A DNA stretch of 64,000 bases from the NCBI RefSeq assembly GCF_004379255.2, contig NC_056040.1, positions 21,278,120 to 21,342,119 on the forward strand, given 5' to 3'. The translations under genes were made by a program, and so were the position numbers. A model generated the notes under the pieces. It saw only the letters and a program-made list of their open reading frames with translations. It had not been told where the DNA came from and did not search any database. This DNA is from Salvia splendens. Its lineage: Eukaryota; Streptophyta; Magnoliopsida; Lamiales; Lamiaceae. Shown piece after piece: positions 9,935-20,424 of the stretch. How positions within the stretch are numbered: position 1 is the first letter of the stretch; each line of letters starts with the position of its first letter.

Positions 9935-12900
9935 TTACAAATGGAACTTCTTGAGGTTGGAAATATGCCATGTTCGGGGTACTTGTTCTCCTGACATGTG
10001 AGTCAATTTATAAGACCCTTTTCCCAGGACTTCTGACACCCGATACGGACCTTCCCATGTGGGTTCAAGTTTGCCCAGCTTTTCTGCTCGGCTTACTTCA
10101 TTGTTTCTCAATACGAGATCTCCCACTTGAAACTGCAGCTTTTTCACCCTTTGGTCATAATACCGGGTTACTTGCTCCTTGTACTTGGCTGCTTTTATGC
10201 AGGCCAGTTCTCTTCTTTCTTCGGCAAGATCTAGTTCGGCTCTCAGTCCGTCATCATTCAGTTCTGTTGAGAAATTGAGTGTTCGGGGGCTGGGTATGCC
10301 GATCTCAACCGGAATTACGGCTTCAGTGCCGTACACTAGACTGTACGGAGTTTCACCGTTGGAGGTTTTTGGTGTAGTTCGGTAAGACCATAGGACTTGA
10401 GGAAGATTTTCTACCCATTGTCCTTTGGCTTGTTCTAACCGAGCTTTTAATCCTTTCACCAAAATACGGTTTGTTACTTCCGTTTGTCCGTTTGCTTGTG
10501 GGTGAGAGACCGAAGTGAACCGCTGTTGAATATTCAACTCTTGGCACCAATTCTTGAATGTCTTGTCGGTGAACTGAGTCCCATTATCCGAAATGAGGAT
10601 ATGGGGTATGCCAAATCGGCAAACTATGTTCTTCCAAACAAAATCCAATGCCTTCGAGCTCGTTATCGTAGCTAATGGTTCAGCCTCCACCCACTTTGTG
10701 AAGTAGTCCACGGCAACGATCAAGAATTTCATTTGCCGAGGAGCTTGTGGTAGTGGTCCTACTATGTCTATGCCCCATTGCATAAAAGGCCAAGGGCTTT
10801 GCATAGCACATAGATCGGTCTGCGGCATCCTTGGGATATTTGCATGGATTTGGCACTTCGTACATTTCTTAACGAGCTGTACTGCTTCTTGTACCAAAGC
10901 TGGCCAATAATATCCCCATCTCAGAACTTTTTTAGCTAAAGCTCTAGCTCCGATGTGGCTGCCGCACGATCCTTCATGAACTTCTCTAAGGATGTAGTCC
11001 GTCTCTTCTGGTCCTACACATCGCAATAACGGTTGAAGGTAGGACTTTCTATATAGGACTCCTTCATGAAGTTCATACCGAAGTGCTCGGCATGTGATTT
11101 TCCGAGCTTCTCTCTTATCCTCGGGCAGTTGTCCTTGATCTAGATACTTTGATATTGGCGTCATCCAGTTCGGCGAGCTGGTTACTGAAAGTACCTCAGC
11201 ATCATCAATGCTTCTGTGCGGTAATTCCTCCACTTTTGAGCTCGGATATGAGGCTAACTTGCTTAAAGTATCTGCTCGGCCATTTTCCGCTCTGGGAATG
11301 CGGATTATCCGAAAATAAGAGAAACTTCGGCTAATGTTTTGCGCTTTGTCCAAGTATTTTTTCATCCTTTCATCTCGGGCTTCACTTGTACCCAACATGT
11401 GATTCACTATGACTTGTGAATCACAATGGATTTTGAGAGATTTGATAAATAGACTTTGCGCTAACCGAAGTCCGGCAAGAAGGGCTTCGTATTCGGCTTC
11501 GTTATTAGTGGTTGGGAATAAGAACCGAAGTGAATAAGTTACCTCGTGTCCGTCGGGAGCGATAAGTAGAATACCAGCTCCACTTCCCGTCTTATTCGAA
11601 GCTCCATCTACGAATCCAATCCAACAGTCCGGCGGCTCTACTTCGGGTTCCTGGGGCTGTGTTGGTTCATCATTGGTAGGGCTTTTCTGTTCGGCAATAA
11701 TAGGGATTGCTTGATCGAACTTTGCCTCTACCAGAAAATCTGCCAAGGCTTGTCTCTTGATGGCTTTCCGAGGTAGATATTCTATTGAATGTTCTCCCAA
11801 CTCTATGGCCCACTTGGCAATTCTGCCTGATGCTTCAGGCTTAGTCAAAACTTGCCGAAGTGGAAGATCGGTTAAGACGCATACCTTGTGAGCATAGAAA
11901 TATGGCCGCAGTCTCCTTGCTGCATTTACTAATGCCAGAGCAATTTTTTCCAGAGGTTGATACCTTGTTTCGGGACCTCTTAATGCTCGGCTTGTAAAGT
12001 AGATAGGACGCTGCTTTAGGCCTTCTTCTCGTACAAGTACCGCGCTAATGGTTTGATCTGATGCCGCTAAATATAAGAATATCACTTCGGCATCTGTTGG
12101 AGCAGAGAGAATAGGGAGTTCGGCTAAATAACTTTTGAGTTCGTCAAAAGCCTTTTTCTGTTCGGCTCCCCACTCAAACTTTGGTGCCTTCTTCAAAACA
12201 TTGAAGAACGGCAGTTGCTTTTCGGCTGCTTGGGAAAGGAATCTATTCAGTGCGGCTAGACATCCAGTTAGCCTTTGCACATCATGTATGGACTTCGGCA
12301 TTGCCATGTTCTGAACAACTTGAACCTTTAGGGGATTTGCCTTGAGTCCGTCCTTTGAAACCCAACAACCCAGAAACTTTCCCGAATCTACCAAAAAGGT
12401 ACATTTTTGGGGATTGAGTTTGAGGTTGGCTTTTTTGAGCACGTCGAGAGTTGATTTGAGATTGTCTTCGTAATCCGAAGTGCTTCTACTTTTAACAACT
12501 ATGTCGTCAACATAGACTTCAACCTCTTTTCCGATCAGGTGCCGAAATAGCTTGTCTACCATCCTTTGATATGTGGCTCCGGCATTCTTTAAACCGAATG
12601 GCATCTTTTTATAAGCAAAAATGCCGAAGTCAGTAATGAAAGCCGTTTTTGAAGCATCATTCTCATCCATTAAAACTTGGTGGTATCCTTTATACAAATC
12701 AAGAAAACAGAAAATTTCGAAGCCTATCAAAGCTTCTACTTTTTTATCTATGTTCGGAAGGGGGTAGCAATCTTTAGGACAGTGCTTATTTAGATCGGTA
12801 AAATCTATGCACATCCGCCATCCTTCTTTTTTCTTGATCATCACAGGATTGGCCACCCAAGAAGGATATTTTACTTCGAATAATACATCCGCTTTCAGTA

Positions 12901-13195
12901 ATTGGCGGACTTCGTCATGGATGACTTGATTTCTTTCTGCCGCAAAGAGTCTTTGCTTCTGTTTTATAGGCCGGACTGAGGGATCAATATTTAACCGATG
13001 TGTAATTACCTCGGAAGACACTCCGGTCATGTCCAACGGAGACCACGCAAAGACATCTTTGTACTCTTTGAGGAGCTGGATGGTCTTTTCCCGGAGCAGA
13101 GGTGTTCCCGCGAAACCGATCTTGACCGTTCTGGATGGATCATCTTCGTATAACTGAACTGTCATCGAGTTCGGCTCCGGTGTGACTTCGGTCAT
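9935..13195 (-). CDS. Pol region of the Tat/Retand element: RT, RNase H x2, integrase (1086 aa from its first Met)
   Basis: Domains in order: reverse transcriptase at about 120-330 (DLYKGYHQVLMDENDASKTA, catalytic YVDDIVVKS); a first RNase H at about 365-490 (PIYFTSRALRGPETRY); a linker; a second RNase H at about 530-650 (GFVDGASNKTGSGAGI, NNEAEYEALLAGL, HCDSQVIVNHM, AENGRADTLSKLA) with intact D-E-D-D pattern; then integrase with an HHCC zinc finger (H...H...CTKCQIHAN, about 725-785) and the DDE core (GIDIVGPLP, ISDNGTQFTDKTF, HPQANGQTE), plus a C-terminal chromatin/DNA-binding tail. The second RNase H is typical of Tat elements. The frame is unbroken. It is in the same frame as gag-pro upstream and separated from it by one UAG, so pol is probably made by readthrough. 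The Met at 13195 need not be a real start. Confidence 0.93.
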   Translation of the reverse strand: MTEVTPEPNSMTVQLYEDDPSRTVKIGFAGTPLLREKTIQLLKEYKDVFAWSPLDMTGVSSEVITHRLNIDPSVRPIKQKQRLFAAERNQVIHDEVRQLLKADVLFEVKYPSWVANPVMIKKKEGWRMCIDFTDLNKHCPKDCYPLPNIDKKVEALIGFEIFCFLDLYKGYHQVLMDENDASKTAFITDFGIFAYKKMPFGLKNAGATYQRMVDKLFRHLIGKEVEVYVDDIVVKSRSTSDYEDNLKSTLDVLKKANLKLNPQKCTFLVDSGKFLGCWVSKDGLKANPLKVQVVQNMAMPKSIHDVQRLTGCLAALNRFLSQAAEKQLPFFNVLKKAPKFEWGAEQKKAFDELKSYLAELPILSAPTDAEVIFLYLAASDQTISAVLVREEGLKQRPIYFTSRALRGPETRYQPLEKIALALVNAARRLRPYFYAHKVCVLTDLPLRQVLTKPEASGRIAKWAIELGEHSIEYLPRKAIKRQALADFLVEAKFDQAIPIIAEQKSPTNDEPTQPQEPEVEPPDCWIGFVDGASNKTGSGAGILLIAPDGHEVTYSLRFLFPTTNNEAEYEALLAGLRLAQSLFIKSLKIHCDSQVIVNHMLGTSEARDERMKKYLDKAQNISRSFSYFRIIRIPRAENGRADTLSKLASYPSSKVEELPHRSIDDAEVLSVTSSPNWMTPISKYLDQGQLPEDKREARKITCRALRYELHEGVLYRKSYLQPLLRCVGPEETDYILREVHEGSCGSHIGARALAKKVLRWGYYWPALVQEAVQLVKKCTKCQIHANIPRMPQTDLCAMQSPWPFMQWGIDIVGPLPQAPRQMKFLIVAVDYFTKWVEAEPLATITSSKALDFVWKNIVCRFGIPHILISDNGTQFTDKTFKNWCQELNIQQRFTSVSHPQANGQTEVTNRILVKGLKARLEQAKGQWVENLPQVLWSYRTTPKTSNGETPYSLVYGTEAVIPVEIGIPSPRTLNFSTELNDDGLRAELDLAEERRELACIKAAKYKEQVTRYYDQRVKKLQFQVGDLVLRNNEVSRAEKLGKLEPTWEGPYRVSEVLGKGSYKLTHMSGEQVPRTWHISNLKKFHL

Positions 13196-13222
13196 TTCTC
13201 CTGCCTCTGACTCCGGCTGCTG

Positions 13223-13231
13223 TGATTGCTA
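13223..13231 (-). promoter_or_regulatory. Candidate stop-codon readthrough site between gag-pro and pol
   Basis: On the minus strand the gag-pro frame ends UAG followed by CAA UCA. This matches the UAG-CARYYA context known from tobamovirus-type readthrough. The pol frame is continuous with gag-pro on both sides of this stop, and no other stop lies in the 33 nt before the first pol Met. That arrangement suggests that a fraction of ribosomes read through to make Gag-Pol. Confidence 0.65.
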
Positions 13232-15307
13232 TGCTTGATGGTGCCGATCTGATTGCTCGGCACTTTTAAGCGCAATCTGCAAACATTCTTTTGCTCTCTT
13301 TTGATCACCTCGGATGACTGCAATCCCTCCTTTAGTGGGGATCTTGATTGTGAGGTGATAAGTAGAGCAAATGGCCCGAACTGTGTTGAGCCAGTCTCTT
13401 CCCAGGATGATGTTATACGGGGACCGAGCTTTTACCACAAAAAACTCGATCATCGTACTGGAGCTAGTAGGCGCTCTTCCCACCGTAATCGGAAGGCTGA
13501 TAGTACCTTCAGGGCGGGTGTCTTCCTGGGCGAAACTTTTCAGAGGAAGTGGGGCCGGACTGAGCCGAGCTGGATCCACTTCCAGTTTATCAAAACATTC
13601 TTTAAAAAGAATGCTAACCGACGCTCCTGTATCCACAAACACTCTGTGGATCAGTTTGTTTGCCACTCCGGCCTGAATGACAATCGCGTCTTGATGAGGA
13701 GAAATGGCCGGGACGGGATCTGCATCTGAAAACGTGATTACTTCCTCCTTCTTCAGCCTTTTATGCATAGGCTCCTCTCGATTGACGCCTCTGCGTTCTG
13801 CTTTTAGAGACGACTTAGTCTTCCCGGCTGGGAGAGCGTCAATAGTCTGGATTACTCCGTCATATTGCGGCTCGTCATCGTCTTCGGGATCCTGTTGCCT
13901 TTTAGGATCCTGAGGAGCGCAGTTCGCACCTCTCTGTTTCTTATTCTTCTTCGGCAGCTTGCTTTGGTATTTTTTTAACGTCCCTGCTTTCACAAGAACA
14001 TCAATACCTGCTGCCAAATTTCGGCACTCCTCGGTATCGTGACCGTGGTCTTGATGGTAGGAGCAGTACGTATCCTGACTTCGGCGCATGGCTGATTTCG
14101 TCATCCGCTTTGGTTTTTCGAACATATCAGAATGCAGTTCGAAAATTTCCGCTCTCGACTTGTTCAATGGTACGAACTGAGCGGGCGGTTTCTCAAGATC
14201 GAGACGTGGTCCCAATCTGCCTTGTACCGGTGCCCTTTGAATTCTTTCAAAAGGAGTTCGGCGAGGAAGCCCCTGATCGCTATGATCGGGCTTCTTTTTG
14301 TCTCCTCTGGATGAGCTGTCTAAAGACCGTTTTCGACGGTCCGCCTCATCGGCACGAGAAAACTGGTCCGCAATGTCCCACATCTCTTGAGCTGTTTGCG
14401 GACTGCACTCAACGAGCTTTCTGTAGAGAGCTCCGGGCAGAATTCCATTTTGGAATGCCGAAATGACAAGTAGATCATTGAGATCATCTACTTGTAGGCA
14501 TTCCTTGTGGAATCTCGTCATGAAGTCGCTAATTTTTTCATCGCGACCTTGACGTATAGAAAGCAGCTGAGCCGAAGTGATTCGGGCTTCCGCTTTCTGG
14601 AAGAATCTCCTGTGAAAAGCATCCATTAGATCTCTGTAAGATCTAATGCTCCCTTGAGGGAGGCTGTCAAACCACCTTCTTGCGTTCCCGATAAGCAGCT
14701 CGGGAAACAGCTTACACATGTGAACCTCATTGAGACCTTGGTTCGCCATATTATACTGATAGCGTCCCAGGAAATCATGAGGATCCACTAACCCGTCATA
14801 AGTCATTGACGGAGTTCGGTAATTCTGTGGCAATGGAGTTCTGGTGATATCATCCGAGAATGGAGTCTTCAGCGCTCCATACATAGCGAATCCGACATCT
14901 CTCCGGTATGGTGGAGATGGAGTTCTCCTGTGATTTCGGTAACAAGGAGGAGAAGGAACATGTCGGTGGTGAGGATTCTTTCTCCTGGAAGGTGCGACAC
15001 TACTGCGGTAGTGACTTTCATGTCTGGAGGGGGAGGGAGAATCCGCTGTTTTCTTCTCCGGCTTCTGGCTCTTTTGCAGGAATGTTAGGAACTCATCCTG
15101 CTTCTCAGCCAAGAACAACTTGACAGCCTCATTCAAAGCGAGCTGCTGGGAAGGCTCGGTGCGATGACTTTTTGAGTGGTTTGTTCCTTCACCGTGAGAA
15201 CTGGAGGCAGATTTCTCCCGAGGCTGTTTTCCAGACCTATGGACTGGACTAGCTTCCTCACCTTCATCACGGACGGAAGTATGGGTATTATGTGATCTGG
15301 TACGCAT
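13229..15307 (-). CDS. Gag-protease of the Tat/Retand element (692 aa)
   Basis: The start is taken at MRTRSHNTHTS (15307); the frame is open for nine further codons upstream but these encode a poly-Lys run next to the primer-binding region. An Arg/Ser/His-rich N-terminus is followed by the retrotransposon gag core at about 150-300 (TYDGLVDPHDFLGRYQYNMA, GNARRWFDSLP). A Cys/His motif at about 420-435 (CSYHQDHGHDTEEC) follows, as in Tat Gag proteins. The aspartic protease is near residue 560 (VFVDTGASVSILF) with intact DTG. The frame ends at the UAG that separates it from pol. The product would assemble virus-like particles in the cytoplasm. All visible key residues are intact, so this copy may be competent. 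Confidence 0.92.
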   Translation of the reverse strand: MRTRSHNTHTSVRDEGEEASPVHRSGKQPREKSASSSHGEGTNHSKSHRTEPSQQLALNEAVKLFLAEKQDEFLTFLQKSQKPEKKTADSPSPSRHESHYRSSVAPSRRKNPHHRHVPSPPCYRNHRRTPSPPYRRDVGFAMYGALKTPFSDDITRTPLPQNYRTPSMTYDGLVDPHDFLGRYQYNMANQGLNEVHMCKLFPELLIGNARRWFDSLPQGSIRSYRDLMDAFHRRFFQKAEARITSAQLLSIRQGRDEKISDFMTRFHKECLQVDDLNDLLVISAFQNGILPGALYRKLVECSPQTAQEMWDIADQFSRADEADRRKRSLDSSSRGDKKKPDHSDQGLPRRTPFERIQRAPVQGRLGPRLDLEKPPAQFVPLNKSRAEIFELHSDMFEKPKRMTKSAMRRSQDTYCSYHQDHGHDTEECRNLAAGIDVLVKAGTLKKYQSKLPKKNKKQRGANCAPQDPKRQQDPEDDDEPQYDGVIQTIDALPAGKTKSSLKAERRGVNREEPMHKRLKKEEVITFSDADPVPAISPHQDAIVIQAGVANKLIHRVFVDTGASVSILFKECFDKLEVDPARLSPAPLPLKSFAQEDTRPEGTISLPITVGRAPTSSSTMIEFFVVKARSPYNIILGRDWLNTVRAICSTYHLTIKIPTKGGIAVIRGDQKRAKECLQIALKSAEQSDRHHQA

Positions 15308-15367
15308 TTTTTTTTTTTGGTAGAAAAGGATCAAAAACTCGCTTTTATCACAGTTTTGGTTCTCTGT

Positions 15368-15385
15368 TTCCCACAGACGGCGCCA
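15368..15385 (-). promoter_or_regulatory. Primer-binding site of the Tat/Retand element
   Basis: The minus strand reads TGGCGCCGTCTGTGGGAA one base inside the 5' LTR. The first nine to ten bases are complementary to the 3' end expected for plant tRNA-Asp (ACGGCGCCA). The position fits minus-strand primer binding. Confidence 0.85.
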
Positions 15386-15386
15386 G

Positions 15387-16043
15387 TGATGATGTGGCGA
15401 ATTTTTGATGGGAATAAATGCCAGTAATAAATGATCACAACACGGGAAATTACGTGGTTCGATTTACTGAGGTAAATCTACGTCCACGGGAAGAAGAGAG
15501 GGCAAATTTGTATTGCTTGGTCTCGCTTACAGATTACAATACTGATTTGCTATAAGATTCAGGATCTAGAGAGCTTAACCCTGGTCTATCTGATCTAAGT
15601 TCTATTTATACATTCGAACTAAGATCGTGGTTTGCAGCCCTGGTAGTGGGGTTGATAACTGCTTAATACCACTAAATAGATCGTGGGTGTAATGGAGGTC
15701 GTGGAGATCCTGCATGGGTCCACTATCTCCTTGTTCGGTCGAATACTGAGACCGAACTGCTGAACTTTGCCGATCAGCTTTTGCCGATCTGAGAGTTGAG
15801 CTCGATTGGTCGGCTTTTACCGAGCTATAGGCTGTGACCGGACTCTTTGGTTGTGCCGAACTGATATCAGCTTTTGCCTATCTGAGAGTTGAGCTCGATT
15901 GGTCGACTTTTACCGAGCTATAGGCTATGACCGAACTCTTTGGTTGTGCCGAACTGATACTCTTTCTTGGGTTTTGGGCTGATGGGCCGTCACTGCTATT
16001 GGGCTCGCAATTATTGTTTAGTTGTTTAGTCCGTATCCCATCA
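15387..16043 (-). repeat. 5' LTR of the Tat/Retand element (right copy)
   Basis: This copy has the same length and termini as the left LTR. The complement of 15602-15610 reads TATAAATAG, a likely promoter for the gag-pol transcript. Confidence 0.93.
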
Positions 16044-16048
16044 TTTTC

Positions 16049-16456
16049 CAAATCTAGAGTGGGAGTTTAGTTCAGTAAAAAAACCGGCATCTCCGATTTC
16101 CAGGCAAATTTATGTTCACTAGGTGTATATATATTCTTTACTTACATAGTCACATATTACACCACATGTATATGTCATATGTGTAAATTCAGATATCAAT
16201 TCATGTGGAACAAGAATAACAAGGATTTCAAAGTAAAATATATTCATATTCTTAATAATTAGAATTTGTTTGGCGTAAATATATAGAAAGTATTTAATAA
16301 ATAAAAGCGAAAAGTTGTCGCGCATGACAAGTTGTAGTTAATTAGAAACGAAATTAGTTGTGCATGGCAAGTTGTGAATAACAAATTCCAATCATTTACC
16401 AAACTATTAAGTGATTAGTCGTCTTTATATACTAAACTGTTTTTCAAACGTAGATA
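16049..16456. other. Intergenic spacer between two LTR retrotransposons
   Basis: AT-rich sequence without a recognised gene or element end. Two near-identical short segments (AAGTTGT.G/TGCATG) occur around 16311-16375. Confidence 0.4.
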
Positions 16457-16461
16457 TGCTG

Positions 16462-16740
16462 TGTCAAACATACCAAATTGAAGACATACCAAAGGAAGAG
16501 AAGTGTCAAACATACCAAATTGAAGACATACCAAAGGAAGAGAAAGATGTGTAATTGATATTAAATTAATAGGAAATACATTATCCTAGAATAGGTTAAT
16601 CTATTACCTAAAATACCTTGTATTCTTCCCTACAAAAAGGAGAAGAACCAACGACATTACACACATTGAAATAAACAATCATCTTCTCCCAAATATGAAT
16701 TACTCTACAACCCTATAGCTCTCGATTATCAACTTTAATA
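16462..16740 (+). repeat. 5' LTR of the decayed copia element
   Basis: This LTR is 279 bp. The first 42 bp (TGTCAAACATACCAAATTGA...) are duplicated in tandem at 16462 and 16504. The 3' LTR has only one copy of this segment. Confidence 0.85.
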
Positions 16741-16752
16741 TGGTATCAGAGC
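16741..16752 (+). promoter_or_regulatory. Copia primer-binding site
   Basis: TGGTATCAGAGC lies directly after the 5' LTR and is complementary to the 3' end of initiator tRNA-Met, the standard plant copia primer. Confidence 0.9.
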
Positions 16753-16845
16753 GGGATGATTCGGGCTTGAGACTCAGAACAATATCATCATCGTCTCAAG
16801 TACCTTTCTCGGCCCTTTGAAACCTGCAACAAACAACCAACAACC

Positions 16846-18093
16846 ATGTTAGATTCAGATTCTGATAACCCTCTGAAAAACAACCCACCAGCTACACTCT
16901 CAGCCGAACAATTCGCTGAGTTCATGAGACTAAATATGTCTCAGAAAAACCAAAACCCACAGCCTTCATCCACTGAATCACTAGGCGAAGTACGCCTGGC
17001 CGAAAAGCTCAACGGGGATAACTATCCTTTATGGGCGAAACTGATGAGTCGGGGGATCCGAGGGAAGGGTCTGGCATCTCACATCACTAGAGTTACAGAC
17101 CCTTCCCCTCCGACAGATCCAAGCTACAATCGATGGCAGCAGATGGACGATTGTTGCTTCAATTGGATCATAAACAACATCGACGTCAGCCTCATAAACG
17201 AGGTTTCTCAATACGAAACGACCTACGACTTATGGGATAGTCTAGCCACAACGTATGGAAGCGGCACCGATCAAATCCAGATTTCAGACCTGCACAGACA
17301 AGCATACAACATCAAACAAGGAGACATATCCCTAGAGCAACTATGGCAGAAACTTCAAGATCTCTGGATATCGATCGATACCAGGGACTCGAACCCGATG
17401 GATACCCCTTCGAGCATAGAAAAGTACAACCAACACACACAAAGGCACATATTATACCAATTCATGTGGGCACTAGACGACCACCGGTATAGCAAAATCA
17501 AGAGAGAGATCCTAAACATGGATCCTATCCCAACTGCAAGGAAGGCATACGGATTAGTCAGAAGGGAGTCGGTCAACGAGAAGTTACTCAACCCAGAAAC
17601 TAAGGAATCTAGAGTCGGAGTGGGTCTCGCAGTACACGATCGAAATCGAGCACCCACACCGCAACATCACCATCACCCATCTAGGAACCCTAACTACCAG
17701 AAGGAAGAAGACAAGAGCAAGTTAGTATGCAGCCATTGTGAAAGAAAGAAACACACCAGAGATACATGTTTCCACATCCATGGGTTCCCGGAATGGTAGG
17801 AAGAAATGAAGAAGGCGAGGCAGACCAGGAATGCAGGCCGAACCGGCGGAGGCAGGGGAGGCGGGAGAGCCTCAGCAGCCATTGCTCACGACCGCGCCTC
17901 CTACGCCGAAAACCCGACGGGTGGCAGCGGCATCACCGGGAGCAGTGGAGAAATTAGAACCGAGGACAAGCCGCCAATCGCATCCGTCTCCATAGCAAGA
18001 ACATGGTCAGAAGATAATCCGTCATCGATTGGAGACATCACCGGCGACCTCGCCGGCGGTAGCGGCGAAAAAATGGGAAGGGAGAGCGGCTAG
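16846..18093 (+). pseudogene. Copia gag with one internal stop
   Basis: The frame begins MLDSDSDNPLKN and carries a copia Gag domain (LNGDNYPLWAKLMSRG at about residues 50-65; DLWDSLATTYG near 125) and a zinc knuckle, C-x2-C-x4-H-x4-C (CSHCERKKHTRDTC, about 298-311). A TAG at 17797-17799 follows GFPEW; the same frame continues Arg/Gly-rich to 18093, so the stop looks like a Trp codon change. The intact part is 317 residues. Confidence 0.8.
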
Positions 18094-18640
18094 GGTTCCC
18101 ACAGACGAAGGGGGGAGGGCGGCTAGGGTTTCACAAAAAAACCCTTAAATACGCCCCAATCTCCAATATCCCAAAACCCCCACACAAAACCAAAAACCGA
18201 AATGCGACCCCTCCCCAAAATATATCCCCAGTTTCCACCCCAAAATCCTACAAAATCCCAGATTAACCCCCGACCAAAAAGAACCCTTCAGATTTACCCC
18301 CAAACTTCTCAAATTCTGCAATACGACCCCCACTGAACAAGAAATTCCAAAAACTCACCCAAACTTCCAACCTTTACAAAAATGACCCTCCAGTCGCAAA
18401 AACTTTGCATATTACACCCCAACCTTCAGAAATCATTGAATATCAGCTAACCATACCCTGTCGAAACTCCTTCGATGCCTTAGTCTGTTCCTCTACATCC
18501 ATTTCTGGCCCAAAAGACACTCATTAGATTTTTTACTGTGGGGCAACCGATACGATTTCATTCGAAGCCTCAGACTTTGTATCTATTTCCACACCCAAAA
18601 AATCGTATGTCCAAATCGCCAGTGGGGACCTAGCCCAAGT
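18094..18640 (+). pseudogene. Degraded copia gag-protease linker
   Basis: This stretch is C-rich and has no long frame. Around 18530-18640 the translation still shows a decayed copia protease (CGATDTI where DSGATDTI is usual, then SYVQIASGD). The segment joins gag to the integrase fragment. Confidence 0.55.
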
Positions 18641-18644
18641 TATA

Positions 18645-19594
18645 GTGGCAGATACAATAAATATTTCACCGACTCTCCGTTTCTCTAATTATCTTTTTGT
18701 TCCGTCTTTATCTCATAAGTTATTATCCATTAGTCATGTGACTAGGGAACTAAACTGCAAATTACTAATGCAGCCTCGATTTTGCATATTACAGGATATT
18801 AAGACGGGGACGATAGTTGGGCGTGGCACTAAGCGAGGCGGACTGTACTATGTGGACGAGATAGCCCAACAGAGTGCTGCAATGATGCTGACTCCTGGAC
18901 CGACAGACAGACAGGCTTGGCTTTGGCATCGTCGGTTAGGGCACCCATCCTTGGGATATTTTCTTCTTATTTTTCCGAACTTAGCTAGATTATTGAACTC
19001 TTTTCATTGTGATACTTGTGTGTTGGCCAAAAATCATAGACATTCTTTTAAGTTAAACAATACGAGAGTGAAATCTCCTTTTGTTTTAGTACACTCTGAT
19101 GTTTGGGGTCCTGCTCCTATCACTGGGGGCCAAGGTTTTCGTTATTTTGTACTTTTTATTGATGACTATTCCCGCATGACTTGAATCTATTTTTTGAAAA
19201 ATAAAAATGACGTGTTTGATAAGTTCGTAGATTTCTATAACTTTATTTAAACCCAATACAAACACACCATCCAGACCCTTAGATCAGACAATGGGGGGGG
19301 AATTTGATAACAATAAAATGCAAGAGTTTTTTTAGGATAAAAGGCCTAGTCCACCAAACCTCGTGTGCATACAATCCGAAACAAAATGGGGTAGCCGAAA
19401 GGAAAAACTGTTACATCCTCGAAATTACCCGAGCCCACTTAATTGAATCCAAAGTACCAAAATCGTTTTGGCCAGAAGCCATAGCCACCGCCGCCTACCT
19501 CTTAAATCGCCTACCCACCGACATACTTAGCTTCAAGACTCCCTTAGATACCTTTTTCCAAGCACTTCGAAATCCCATCCTCCCTATCTCTTGA
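18645..19594 (+). pseudogene. Copia integrase remnant, broken
   Basis: The first part reads as GAG-pre-integrase and the integrase start: VPSLSHKLLSISHVT, LWHRRLGHPSLGY, CDTCVLAKNHRHSF, LVHSDVWGPAP, FVLFIDDYSRMT, then TGA at about 19182-19184 where Trp is usual. After a frameshift the rest of the core appears (RSDNGG near 19280, then YNPKQNGVAERKN at about 19370 and PKSFWPEAIATAAYLLNR). At least one stop and two frame changes make it non-functional. Confidence 0.8.
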
Positions 19595-20424
19595 ACCCAG
19601 AGTTTTCGGATGCTCGGTCTTTGTCCACATTCCTAAACACGAACCTTCCAAATTTGATCCCTGCGCCCTCAAATGTGTCTTCCTTGGCTATGGAAGAATA
19701 AAAAAGGATACCGATGCTATGACCCAAAACCCGTAAGATACACACAACCATGAACTGTGATTTTGAGAAAGGGGAATACTTCTACGCCCAATCTAGCGGT
19801 CAGGGGGAGACACAACCTTCAGACAGTAGTCCAAACTATGACCTCCTAGATTAGCTACCGGATATTCAAAACCATCACTTAGGGGGAGCGTCACCAGGGG
19901 AACCACAAACAGGGGGAGAGTCACAGCCAAGTCCTGTCACAGACGTTGGTCCACCTGAGGAAGTTAGCAACACCGCCGGGCCGTCAAATCCGGTAATACA
20001 GATCGACGAGCAAAGTGACACTAACCAGCCGTTAACCCCGCCTTCGATTCCTGAGGTAACCAGTTCAGATTTTGATAATATACCTTCGGACGGCACTAAC
20101 CTTGATAGGGAAAATAATGAGGAATGTGGGACCAGTGGAAGAAGTGGAGATACAAGAGACCCATATGAGTTTCCCCCGAGGAGAACAAGAGGAGTGCCTC
20201 CTCGACGGTACTCACTAGACTGGAAAGGGAGGAAGGCAAAATACGCAGTATCCAATATTGCGCAAAGTCACCTATCAGAAATGGCCTGGGCCTTTGAAAC
20301 TGCTCTATATGAGGAAGAAGACATTCCACAATCATTTGAGGAGGCAAACAAACATAAACACTGGAGATAAGAAATAAAGAAGGAGATAGATGCCTTAGTA
20401 AAGAATGGCACATGGGAGAAATGT
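19595..20424 (+). pseudogene. Copia integrase C-terminal/linker remnant
   Basis: Translations in shifted frames still resemble the copia linker (VFGCSVFVHIP, then an acidic Gly/Ser-rich stretch with repeated GGGGAG(A/T)C(A/G) units around 19803-19925). Stops occur in every frame, including TAG near 19852 and TAA near 20368. Confidence 0.6.

Larger units (their letters stand above)
5230..16043 (-). mobile_element. Complete Ty3/gypsy LTR retrotransposon, Tat/Retand type
   Basis: The element spans about 10.8 kb with two 657-bp LTRs (5230-5886 and 15387-16043), each starting TGATGATGTGG and ending CCCATCA. It is flanked by the 5-bp duplication TTTTC (5225-5229 and 16044-16048). It reads right to left: 5' LTR on the right, primer-binding site, gag-pro, in-frame UAG, pol with two RNase H domains, then a long tail with minisatellites and an oppositely oriented spliced gene, polypurine tract, and 3' LTR. 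Dual RNase H and an antisense ORF between pol and the 3' LTR are hallmarks described for Tat-lineage (Retand/Ogre) elements. By eye the LTRs differ at only about 3 positions, so insertion was recent. Confidence 0.93.

Noticed and set aside
13253..14466. Several plus-strand frames of 60-158 codons across gag-pro
   Set aside because: They are shadows of the minus-strand gag-protease frame.
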